From contig NZ_FNUM01000011.1 in NCBI RefSeq assembly GCF_900107995.1, positions 25,335-89,334 on the forward strand: a stretch of DNA of 64,000 nucleotides, given 5' to 3'. The DNA is from Alcanivorax sp. DSM 26293. Lineage in GTDB: Bacteria; Pseudomonadota; Gammaproteobacteria; Pseudomonadales; Alcanivoracaceae. Within the stretch, counting starts at the first letter, position 1; every line of letters begins with the position of its first letter. The notes below the pieces were generated by a model, which ran no database searches, had not been told where the DNA came from, and saw only the letters and a program-made list of their open reading frames with translations. This document shows, one piece after another, positions 15,537 through 22,848 of this stretch. The position numbers and the translations under genes are program-made.

Positions 15537-17720
15537 TCAAATAACGCAAACGAACTCCCCAACAACTCTGTAACTCAAGACCTCATCATCATTTAATATA
15601 ATTGGATTAAAGCTTTCATCGTCAGAGTTGGGGCTTAATTCAATCCGTGAGTGTCTCCAACCTTCCTCATCTTCTACCTTGAAGCTTTCATATACCTTGA
15701 TGGTGTACCTTGATCCAGTCTCTGCATCAACGCCATCAACACACTCAACCAATACCGTCTTTCCATTGCGCGATCCGCCCTGGTCTTGCTGGAACAAGCA
15801 GACGGCTCCATTCGGAATAACACGGTTCATGGATTCCCCCATGACTCGGCAGGCAAACATCCCCTCTTTCAGGATCACTCCATCCGGCACAGGCACCAAA
15901 CTTTCATGCTGGACATTCTGCAGATCACTGAATTCACCAGCAGCAGCCTGGAGGTCAACTAATGGGACAGCATTCTCATAGAGGACAAGCGATTCGACAT
16001 TATTATCCTGAGCAACAATCTTCCGGGGATAAGTGGGAATATATTGCTTTAAATATTCCTGGAGACCGGGATCACATGCATAAACAAATGTACCTCTTAT
16101 CCCTCTAAGCATCACAGTTCTATAGATATTGATAATATACTGCTTCAGTTCTTCTGGATCCTTAATGCCTTGACTACCAGTACGATCAAAATAATTGGTT
16201 TTATCAATAACAATTGATTCACTCACCTTGTCATACCGAATCTCTTGACCAAAGATTATGCCTGCGTAGTTCAGGTCATATCCTTGTGTGGTATGAATAC
16301 AACCGACCTCCTTGTATGAATCTTTTTTGTTAATCCAATCAGTATTGGTGCTATTCCAACGAAGGCTTACACCATCAATTTCAATATCAAATGCTTCATT
16401 ATCTTTCTTTGAAGTCCATGGCCATGAATAACCGGCGACGATCCTGGAAAGCCCTGTCTCAATCTCCTTCCCCTTTATCACATCGACCATGTCACCTAAA
16501 GATTCAAAGAATTCGAACTCATAATTTTTATCGGAAAAGCGCTCCCCATGATCAAGGCGACAGTTAAGCAAGGCATCAATAAACTCAACATAAGGCTGAC
16601 CAGCTTTGACTCTAAACTGGGAAAGCAGCTTGTGGGTTACCGACCCCTTAGCAGTTTTGAGGCGATCAAAGACAGAAGAATCAGCGTCTGACGGCTTGAT
16701 GGATTGCCCCTTATCGTAGAAAAAAACCGCTTTATCAGACTGTTGACAAACCCAGTCCACCTCACTGCAGGCATACTTATCCATACCCAGTGCCTCACAG
16801 CTTTTATCAAAAGTGCCAAAATAGGCACCCAGATTCTTTCTTTTCCTCAAGCGATGCGATTCATCGACCAAGACGATATCGTAATGTTGTTTGGCAAGTT
16901 CAGCAGGACTAATCACCATCTTGGGACTCAAACCAGAGACATGCTTGAAAGCCTTCTTCAAGGTCGTCCTGAAGGATGTCATCGGAACAACAAGAGCCAT
17001 ACTAGGGTCAGGATTATTATTCTTGAAGTCATCGATAAGAGACTGAATCTCAGCCTCATCATCAGCAAAGTCACGAAGATCAATCTGTCTGTCGCCTTTG
17101 CTCAGTAATTTAAACAGGAATATTGCCAGAACAGACTTTCCTGTTCCCGCTCCGCCCTCAATAACAACATTCCTGACTTCAGGGTTAAGTAACTCATACA
17201 GGATGGTAAGCAAACCCTGGCGCTGATCAAAGGAGAGAGATTTATAAGGTGAATACTTGAACACATCAGAGTTATCGATATGGTTCAACGTTTTCGACGC
17301 CACGCCACAAGAGATCAGTGCATCCCAGACGTCCCGGAAAACCTTTTCGTAAAGATCATCTCTCTGATAATAGTTATGGTCGGACAACCCCAGATTACCA
17401 TTGAGAAGTGAGTATTTCCCATCAGCAGCCATGTACTTGATCAGCAACGACTCAACATCCAATGTCGCTGATTTATTGAAGTATTCACTAGTTATTAAAT
17501 GGACAGCCGTAAGCAGTTTCTTCTCATCATGTTTTAGGTGCGTACCCATTCTGGATAGCGCATCCGTTGTCTCTCCAATGTAGGCATGCAGCTTCTTCTC
17601 ATCACTAAGAACATAAACCAGAGGCCACCCACCTACAGCAAACGCATTGCTACGCAGATCATTCAAAGATTTTCCGCTGAAAGGGTAGCGTTTTATGTCT
17701 ACGAGGGAGTCACTACTCAT
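15537..17720 (-). CDS. GIY-YIG nuclease - DUF2075 helicase - S24/LexA-type peptidase fusion
   Basis: 727 residues, three modules. Residues 34-110 are a GIY-YIG nuclease domain (VYVL 35-38, YIGE 47-50, Arg57, Glu90, Asn109). Residues 160-565 are a DUF2075/SF1-type helicase: Walker A GGAGTGKS (189-196), Walker B IVLVDESHR (282-290), HTTQGYD (477-482 region). Residues 590-727 are an S24 peptidase with the nucleophile in GESM (Ser630), Lys675 in YTIKVYE, and a possible self-cleavage site AAAG (592-595) 35 residues before the serine, close to the spacing in LexA. The gene overlaps the MazG-like gene by four bases. It is low in G+C compared with the core. A defence role with damage-triggered cleavage is inference. 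Confidence 0.85.
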   Translation of the reverse strand: MSSDSLVDIKRYPFSGKSLNDLRSNAFAVGGWPLVYVLSDEKKLHAYIGETTDALSRMGTHLKHDEKKLLTAVHLITSEYFNKSATLDVESLLIKYMAADGKYSLLNGNLGLSDHNYYQRDDLYEKVFRDVWDALISCGVASKTLNHIDNSDVFKYSPYKSLSFDQRQGLLTILYELLNPEVRNVVIEGGAGTGKSVLAIFLFKLLSKGDRQIDLRDFADDEAEIQSLIDDFKNNNPDPSMALVVPMTSFRTTLKKAFKHVSGLSPKMVISPAELAKQHYDIVLVDESHRLRKRKNLGAYFGTFDKSCEALGMDKYACSEVDWVCQQSDKAVFFYDKGQSIKPSDADSSVFDRLKTAKGSVTHKLLSQFRVKAGQPYVEFIDALLNCRLDHGERFSDKNYEFEFFESLGDMVDVIKGKEIETGLSRIVAGYSWPWTSKKDNEAFDIEIDGVSLRWNSTNTDWINKKDSYKEVGCIHTTQGYDLNYAGIIFGQEIRYDKVSESIVIDKTNYFDRTGSQGIKDPEELKQYIINIYRTVMLRGIRGTFVYACDPGLQEYLKQYIPTYPRKIVAQDNNVESLVLYENAVPLVDLQAAAGEFSDLQNVQHESLVPVPDGVILKEGMFACRVMGESMNRVIPNGAVCLFQQDQGGSRNGKTVLVECVDGVDAETGSRYTIKVYESFKVEDEEGWRHSRIELSPNSDDESFNPIILNDDEVLSYRVVGEFVCVI

Positions 17721-18037
17721 AGGTCTGTATACTTCTTGGCTGTACCCTTCGCCTTGTTAACAGGGTATTTCAACTCATTCTTCCTGATTTTTTCCAACAC
17801 GATCTCGCTGATGTCCAGGTCATAGCTATCTGCCAGCAGAAAGGCATAGGCCAACACATCTGCCAGCTCTTCTTTTACTTTCCCAACATCAGCATCTTCG
17901 GATGATTTCCATAGAAAAACTTCCAGTAACTCTGAAGCCTCAATACTGAGAGCCAAAGAAAGATCTTTTGGATTATGAAATTGCTTCCAATCCCTTTCAT
18001 CACGAAATTGGCGCAGCTTCAAAATTACGTCTTTCAT
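17717..18037 (-). CDS. MazG-like nucleotide pyrophosphohydrolase
   Basis: 106 residues, an all-helical MazG/RS21-C6-type fold. The metal site is visible: EASELLE (32-38) and KEELADVLAYAFLLAD, that is ExxE(12-28 residues)ExxD. Such enzymes split (d)NTPs to NMP and pyrophosphate. The stop overlaps the start of the GIY-YIG-DUF2075-S24 gene by four bases, so the two are translationally coupled. Lowering the nucleotide pool next to a nuclease/helicase would fit an anti-phage module; this is inferred from context. Confidence 0.85.
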   Translation of the reverse strand: MKDVILKLRQFRDERDWKQFHNPKDLSLALSIEASELLEVFLWKSSEDADVGKVKEELADVLAYAFLLADSYDLDISEIVLEKIRKNELKYPVNKAKGTAKKYTDL

Positions 18038-18131
18038 ATTTAGTCCTCAATCTCCTTCGACTGGCCAAGCAAGTATGCAATCTGTCTTTACCAATCACTT
18101 TATGGGAAGCAATTCACAATAATGAACCAAG

Positions 18132-19301
18132 TTAGGTTCTACCTGCCTGCTTTTCACGAAAATGTTCTCTGTGATGATTTAGATACTGCTGGTGACTATC
18201 ATCCAACTTGACCACCATATCCTTATGAATACCTAGCTTTCCTGGATCTTCCAGGTGACTGGAGATCAGGATGCGACCACCCCTGTCAAAGCTGATTAAC
18301 TGCCGATCAAATACCTTATCCAAGTTCGGAACCAGCAACAGGCCATTGTAGGGATCCAGGCGCTCCTTGTTATCTGCCTCTCGCCAGGGCTTTATGTGAG
18401 AAGCGATGAGCAGGCGTACATCCGGATATTGGGTGATAGCGCAGCCGCGCCAGTAGCCCACCAGTCCCTCCCTGAACTTGCCGTGACCGAGACGAGTGGT
18501 CCGCAGCGTGCTGCGCTCGGTTTCTGACAAGGTCTTATCGTTATCCAGATCGGCCAGGTCGTTGGTCAGTTCATAATCCGTGGCGTCTTTCAAAAACTGG
18601 CCGTACAGACGCAGGGCAGCACTGTACATACCGTGGCCGGTATCATCTTTGACCTGGAAAGCAGGTTGGCTTTCGATGTGTTTACTGAGCTGCTGGTATT
18701 GTTCCACCGAGCCTACATCAAAGAAGGATTCGATCAGTGCCCCTTCGCTCTGCAGCAACTTCGGCAGGGTGTTATTCAGTGCCCCGGCGTAGCTTTTGAT
18801 GGTGCGCTCGCTTTTGCCAATGGAGTCGGCCCAGTGGGAAAAGTGTTTGCGCCGATCCTGGAGATTGGCAAACAAGGCTGCTTCAATTTGCGGCTGCATG
18901 GCAGGATCCCGGAACAGGTTGAATAACGGTGTATCCAGCCACGCATAGTCGATCAACTGCGGTGTTGACCGGGGGCCCGGGGCTTTATGGTCTCTTACCC
19001 GCCGTTCGTACTCTTCTTCCTTTCCGGCGACAGGCTTGTGGTGCCAAAAGCCGGATGAGCGCAAATAAAAGTACGGAAACTCTGGGTTGTCCCGGTCATT
19101 GTCTTGCTTCAACCGCTCAAAGCGTTTTGTGAATGCCTGCCTGAGGGACTCATTGAAGAGAATCCGGTTCTCTTTCAGGGTGCCGGCACGGATCAGATCC
19201 AGCACCGCCAACAACAGGCACACCTTGTGAGGGCGCGGCCGGTCCTTGGTGCGATCCATACGCAGACTGCTGAGCTGGTCCAGGTACTGGGCGGGGGTCA
19301 T
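18132..19301 (-). CDS. HNH endonuclease with N-terminal sulfur-binding-like domain (restriction-like)
   Basis: 389 residues. The N-terminus (about 15-95) resembles the phosphorothioate-DNA-binding SBD of ScoMcrA-type type IV enzymes: PHKVCLLLAVLDLIRAG with His25-Lys26, then FPYFYLRSSGFWHHKP (75-90). The middle (150-260) is helical and not recognised. Residues 265-345 are an HNH_2 nuclease: GCAITQYP, SHIKPW (His302), PYNGLLLVPNLDKVFD (Asn319). The start overlaps the HIT gene's stop by four bases. It may cut DNA carrying phosphorothioate or another modification; no dnd genes are in the window, so self DNA would be safe. Confidence 0.8.
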   Translation of the reverse strand: MTPAQYLDQLSSLRMDRTKDRPRPHKVCLLLAVLDLIRAGTLKENRILFNESLRQAFTKRFERLKQDNDRDNPEFPYFYLRSSGFWHHKPVAGKEEEYERRVRDHKAPGPRSTPQLIDYAWLDTPLFNLFRDPAMQPQIEAALFANLQDRRKHFSHWADSIGKSERTIKSYAGALNNTLPKLLQSEGALIESFFDVGSVEQYQQLSKHIESQPAFQVKDDTGHGMYSAALRLYGQFLKDATDYELTNDLADLDNDKTLSETERSTLRTTRLGHGKFREGLVGYWRGCAITQYPDVRLLIASHIKPWREADNKERLDPYNGLLLVPNLDKVFDRQLISFDRGGRILISSHLEDPGKLGIHKDMVVKLDDSHQQYLNHHREHFREKQAGRT

Positions 19302-19690
19302 TGTTCACTCCAGTAATCTGCCTGATCCGGCTTCACCCAACGCACACCTCCTCTGGGATCGTCGCTGTCCCCCTGATAGCGGGGAATGATATGGCAGTGC
19401 ATGTGCGGGACGGTTTGGCCGGCTACTTCGCCGCAATTCATACCGATGTTGTAGGCATCCGGAGAATAGCGCTGGTCCAGCCAGGTTTTTGCCTGGTTGA
19501 TCAGCTGCATGACGGCGGCCTGCTCCTGCTCGGTAAGGCAGAACCAGTCGTTGGCGTGGCGTTTGGGGATGACCAGCAGGTGGCCGGGGGAGACGGGGAA
19601 TTTGTCCTCTCGGACATAGGCCAATTCGTTATGCATTGCTGTGCCATTTCCCAGTGCGTCTGGCACGGCACAAAATGGGCAATCCGGCAT
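19298..19690 (-). CDS. HIT-family protein (nucleotide hydrolase/transferase)
   Basis: 130 residues from ATG 19690 (MPDCPFCAVPDAL), the usual HIT start; codons further upstream do not match the family. The histidine triad is HMHCHIIP (His96, His98, His100). A CPFC pair at the N-terminus fits the zinc-binding HIT subgroup. It lies upstream of, and coupled by four bases to, the SBD-HNH nuclease. HIT proteins act on nucleoside phosphoramidates or dinucleotides; the pairing with a nuclease may be meaningful for nucleotide signalling but is not proven. Confidence 0.88.
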   Translation of the reverse strand: MPDCPFCAVPDALGNGTAMHNELAYVREDKFPVSPGHLLVIPKRHANDWFCLTEQEQAAVMQLINQAKTWLDQRYSPDAYNIGMNCGEVAGQTVPHMHCHIIPRYQGDSDDPRGGVRWVKPDQADYWSEQ

Positions 19691-20277
19691 TAAGCTCCCC
19701 TGTTCTTTGCCCAGGTACTCCCTACCTGAAAGCTGTTCATTCTTATGTGAGAACCATATCACAAGACATAAACGCTACCAGATTATCTTACCCGCTTTTT
19801 CGTATTTGGCTGACTTAGATTGTCGCGATTTGCGCATGACAGGGGTGATTAAGGGAGAATGAGATCGCGCCGCGAGCGACGCTCCTACGACGAGGCTGGA
19901 AGCCGGCATGAGAGACACTTCACCCATAAGGCGGCGACCTCAGCAGCAATCAATGTCGAAAGAATGGCAAAATTTCGACATGGTCAGCCGGTATGTCGAT
20001 TGAATCAACATCCGCTAAGCGCTTAGCTGTCGCAAATTCTGCGACAACCGGATCGAAGAGTTACGCATTTTTTAACGAAAACCGAGGCCTTTGCGGCCGA
20101 TTTTGAGATTTTGCGGGGGAAATAATGAGGCTTTCTTAACGTGGGCGTTTCGCACCTCGAGAGGTGTTATTCGCTGCGCTCACCCTGTGGGCCGCACGGA
20201 ACGACGCGCGTTACTCCGCTACGCTCCGTTCCTACAGCAGGATTAGCCTTTGGCGGAGCCGCCACATTTCCAGGCAC
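19691..20277. other. Intergenic region, structured, no gene
   Basis: No protein gene is credible here; frames crossing the tRNA fragment (20141-20523) are artefacts of repeats and the tRNA. The region holds a single decayed arm of the 600-660 repeat family at about 19863-19890, and a dense cluster of inverted repeats at 19953-20046 listed separately. It is the chromosomal flank of the island attachment site. Confidence 0.6.
19953..20046. repeat. Cluster of four adjacent palindromes
   Basis: Four inverted repeats are packed in 94 bp. ATGTCGAAA/TTTCGACAT (19953-19961 and 19973-19981). ATGTCGATT-G-AATCAACAT (19993-20011, one mismatch). GCTAAGCGCTTAGC (20014-20027, perfect). TGTCGCA/TGCGACA (20028-20034 and 20040-20046). 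The first two share the ATGTCGA start. The arrangement looks like a set of protein-binding sites rather than a terminator. Its function is unknown. Confidence 0.7.
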
Positions 20278-20312
20278 AAAAAAGCCCGGCTGTTTCCAGC
20301 CGGGCTTTTTTG
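20278..20312. terminator. Bidirectional rho-independent terminator beside tRNA-Pro fragment
   Basis: The 9-bp stem GCCCGGCTG / CAGCCGGGC (20285-20293, 20298-20306) has a TTTC loop and is flanked by seven A and six T. On the minus strand it follows the CCA end of the tRNA-Pro fragment by about ten bases, so it is the original tRNA terminator. Confidence 0.93.
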
Positions 20313-20322
20313 TATCTCGATT

Positions 20323-20367
20323 GGTCGGGACGGGAGGATTCGAACCTCCTACCCCTTGCACCCCATA
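20323..20367 (-). other. Island attachment site: 3' fragment of tRNA-Pro(GGG)
   Basis: Read on the minus strand, this 45-bp stretch runs from the anticodon loop (ATGGGGT, anticodon GGG) through half of the anticodon stem (GCAAG), the variable region, the T-arm (GGAGG-TTCGAAT-CCTCC), the 3' acceptor strand (CGTCCCG) and ACCA. The 5' half of a tRNA is absent; the sequence diverges right after the loop. This is what remains when an element integrates into the 3' half of a tRNA gene: the intact tRNA is rebuilt at the other island end, which is not in this window. Confidence 0.85.
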
Positions 20368-20390
20368 AAGGTTACAGCTTGTCCGTCGCC

Positions 20391-20478
20391 GTCCAACAGA
20401 ATCTACAAACCATTAAATATCAGTAAGTTAGTTAAAAATACATCTTTGCATTGTCCAACAACGTCCACTAGAATCCAC
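20391..20478. repeat. Imperfect direct repeats, candidate integrase arm sites
   Basis: CGTCCAACAGAATCTAC (20391-20407) and CGTCCACTAGAATCCAC (20462-20478) match at 14 of 17 positions and are 71 bp apart. They lie between the att fragment and the integrase gene, the usual place for arm-type sites of P4-like integrases. Confidence 0.5.
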
Positions 20479-20494
20479 CGAAAGCGATTGAGAA

Positions 20495-20527
20495 ACGGTG
20501 ACGGAACGGTGACGGAACGGTGACGAG
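20495..20527. repeat. Three tandem 11-bp repeats (ACGGTGACGGA)
   Basis: The units at 20495-20505, 20506-20516 and 20517-20527 follow each other directly; the third differs at its last two bases. They sit 15 bp before the integrase ATG. Eleven-base spacing puts them on one DNA face, so they may be integrase- or excisionase-binding sites and may control the int promoter. Confidence 0.65.
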
Positions 20528-20541
20528 ATTTCGGAGCATAC

Positions 20542-21882
20542 ATGGGCATCATCACAGATAGACACCTCACTCCAAAAGAGCCCAAAGATGCCTGGCTAAC
20601 CGAAGACGGCCCACGTGGGCATGGTCGATTCATGGTCAGACTTCAGCCAAACGGGAAGCATCTCTTCTACTTCCGTTACAGTGACCAGACAGGTAAACGC
20701 CAGTTTCACCCGCTTGGAGTTTACTCACGCACTGGCACCACCGGGCTCACTCTCAAGCAAGCCCGCACCCAAGCCAGCGAGTTATCGCGGCTCTACGTCT
20801 CAGGCATCAAGAACATTGGAGAGCACCTTAACTCAGAACGGGCCGCTCGAGAGGCCGCTAGGCAAGCAGAGCTATCACGCCTTGAGCAAGAAGCGGCACA
20901 AAAAGAGGCCGAGGCCGCTGCACTGGCTTCTCGGCAAACCGTTTCCCAGCTCTTTGAGCGATGGATGGAAATTGACGTGTCACACCGGAAAGACAAGGGT
21001 ACAGAAGTCCGGCGCATGTTCGAGAAGGACGTTCTCCCCCTCATTGGCCAAGTCTTTGTCGCAGACATCCGTAAAGGGCACATCACTCAGGTGACAGATG
21101 CCATGGCGGCACGGGGTGTCACCCGCATGGTGAAAGTCGTATTCAGCCTGATGCGACAGATGTTCCGCTTTGCCGTGGACCGAGACATCATTGAATTCGA
21201 CCCCAGCAGCAGTATTCGGAAAGCCAAAATCGGAGGTAAGGAGACTGAACGTGACCGAGTGCTATCCGAGGACGAGATTCGACAACTGACAAACGCCCTA
21301 CCCTCTGCCAACCTGCTGAAAACCTCTGAATTGGCTGTCTGGATAGCACTTTCCACCTGTTGCCGCATTGGTGAACTTCTGGCGGCACGCTGGGAGTATA
21401 TTGACCTAGAGCAAAGAACTTGGCTTATTCCTGCCGAAAACAGCAAGAACGGCAAGCCTCATCAAGTACACCTGTCAGCCTTTTCTGTCAGTTTCTTCCA
21501 ACAGCTGCAGGAAATGACAGGCCTGTCCCCATGGTGCTACCCGAACAGAGCGGAAACCGGCCCTCTCTGCTCAAAAACCATAACCAAGCAGCTTTCTGAC
21601 CGACAGCGCCCGTCAAATAGTGGCACCATGAGCAATCGCACTAACAACGCGCAAGCTCTTTGTTTACCCGGTGGCAAGTGGACACCTCACGACCTTCGCA
21701 GAACCGGCGCAACCATGATGACCGCTCTAGGCGTACTTCCTGAAGTCGCAGAACGCTGCCTGAACCACACCGAAGAAAATAGGGTTAAAAGGACCTATCA
21801 ACGCCATAGCTATACCAAGGAATGCAGCGAGGCTTGGGAGAAATTGGGCTCCCGGCTCCAGGATCTGACAGAACCAAGATGA
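20542..21882 (+). CDS. int: Island integrase, P4-type tyrosine recombinase
   Basis: 446 residues. An N-terminal DUF4102-like arm-binding domain (about 1-95) is followed by a Glu/Ala-rich linker, a core-binding domain (about 130-220) and the catalytic domain. The catalytic residues are Arg275 (STCCRIGELL), His383 and Arg386 (TPHDLRRTGA), His409 (CLNHTEE) and Tyr419 (RTYQRHSY). It sits 174 bp from the tRNA-Pro fragment and points into the island, the common layout for elements that use a tRNA 3' end as attB. It appears intact, so the island might still excise if the far att site exists. Confidence 0.93.
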   Translation: MGIITDRHLTPKEPKDAWLTEDGPRGHGRFMVRLQPNGKHLFYFRYSDQTGKRQFHPLGVYSRTGTTGLTLKQARTQASELSRLYVSGIKNIGEHLNSERAAREAARQAELSRLEQEAAQKEAEAAALASRQTVSQLFERWMEIDVSHRKDKGTEVRRMFEKDVLPLIGQVFVADIRKGHITQVTDAMAARGVTRMVKVVFSLMRQMFRFAVDRDIIEFDPSSSIRKAKIGGKETERDRVLSEDEIRQLTNALPSANLLKTSELAVWIALSTCCRIGELLAARWEYIDLEQRTWLIPAENSKNGKPHQVHLSAFSVSFFQQLQEMTGLSPWCYPNRAETGPLCSKTITKQLSDRQRPSNSGTMSNRTNNAQALCLPGGKWTPHDLRRTGATMMTALGVLPEVAERCLNHTEENRVKRTYQRHSYTKECSEAWEKLGSRLQDLTEPR

Positions 21883-22087
21883 TAGCTGATGCGTTAAATG
21901 AGAGTTTTCGCTCCAAGTGACATCTAGAGCTCAACTAAGCATTCAGGCTACCTACTCTTTCTATGAAGAATATACTCACATATTTGACCCACGCCTAAAT
22001 AACACGCCTATTATTGAATTCTGACAGCCAGCAATCGACATTAGTCTAAACAGGATTGGGCTATTTTCCGCAAAATAGTCGCTTTCC

Positions 22088-22438
22088 TCACCATAGATCA
22101 ATTCCCCAGCGTTTTACCAAGAAAGCAAGCAGAGCAAAACAAAACACGGTCAAAAAAGCTGACACTAATAAAGCCAGCCAAAATCCCCAGCGCTCAAGCA
22201 TTGCTGGGAATAAGGCGAACATGGGCAGCGTTGGGAGCACATACCAAAAGGTATACCAAGCATGATTGGCCAGTTTGGCAGTGGGTTGGCCCTCAAAATA
22301 AAGCCACACCAAGACCATTAGTGTAACGACAGGCAGTGACGCCAATAGCGCCCCCACCCTATCACTCTGCTTAGCCAGCTCGGAAACCAAGACTATAATT
22401 GCTGCTGATACTAGGTATTTAATGACTAGCATTGACAT
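22088..22438 (-). CDS. DUF3147-family small membrane protein
   Basis: 116 residues with three to four predicted transmembrane helices (about 5-22, 30-46, 60-82 and 90-110). It resembles the DUF3147/GlpM-like family, whose function is not known. GAGGAAAA precedes the ATG by six to seven bases. It is the last gene of a minus-strand set (czcA remnant, hupE, DUF6488, this gene) that looks like the tail of a metal-efflux operon. Confidence 0.7.
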   Translation of the reverse strand: MSMLVIKYLVSAAIIVLVSELAKQSDRVGALLASLPVVTLMVLVWLYFEGQPTAKLANHAWYTFWYVLPTLPMFALFPAMLERWGFWLALLVSAFLTVFCFALLAFLVKRWGIDLW

Positions 22439-22468
22439 AATTTTTCCTCTTGATTCCCTAGCTTAATA

Positions 22469-22816
22469 TCAATCAATTCCTTTGAACTCACCAGTGAAGT
22501 TTACGTCGTACACATTACCCGTGTTGGTCATAAGTATATAAAGCGTTCGCTCCTCATCTTCATGATCCATAGCCACAATGTAATATCCGGGGCCAAATTT
22601 ACTGATACCCACGCTCTCGTCGGGGATCTCTCTCCAGCTTTCGTCCAGTTTGCCAAATCCCATACCCCGATCTTCCTCGGTGAGCTCGACAGCCACATAC
22701 CTGGCTACTTCCTCCGCCTGATCGGCGGTTACCGTGGCATGCCCTCCGCCGTGAGAAAACACCGGCGAGACAAAACTCAAGGCCATCATCGTCATCAAGG
22801 TTTTCATCCATCTCAT
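22469..22816 (-). CDS. Small exported DUF6488-like protein in metal cluster
   Basis: 115 residues from ATG 22816, which has a TGAGGAAAA ribosome site. The signal peptide runs to about residue 22 (VSPVFSHGGGH). The mature protein starts with a His-rich GGGHATV stretch and resembles DUF6488 proteins often found beside HupE and RND metal pumps. It has no Cys. It may bind or sense a metal in the periplasm; no function has been shown for this family to my knowledge. Confidence 0.7.
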   Translation of the reverse strand: MRWMKTLMTMMALSFVSPVFSHGGGHATVTADQAEEVARYVAVELTEEDRGMGFGKLDESWREIPDESVGISKFGPGYYIVAMDHEDEERTLYILMTNTGNVYDVNFTGEFKGID

Positions 22817-22848
22817 AACATTTTCCTCATAAAAACAGATCAAATTTA

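Noticed and set aside
20141..20523. Short plus-strand frames across the tRNA-Pro fragment
   Set aside because: They read through the terminator and tRNA; products of this kind are well-known false genes.
20495..20527. Three 11-bp tandem repeats as a CRISPR-like array or plasmid iterons
   Set aside because: There are no spacers, only three units, and no cas or rep gene; the position fits integrase sites better.
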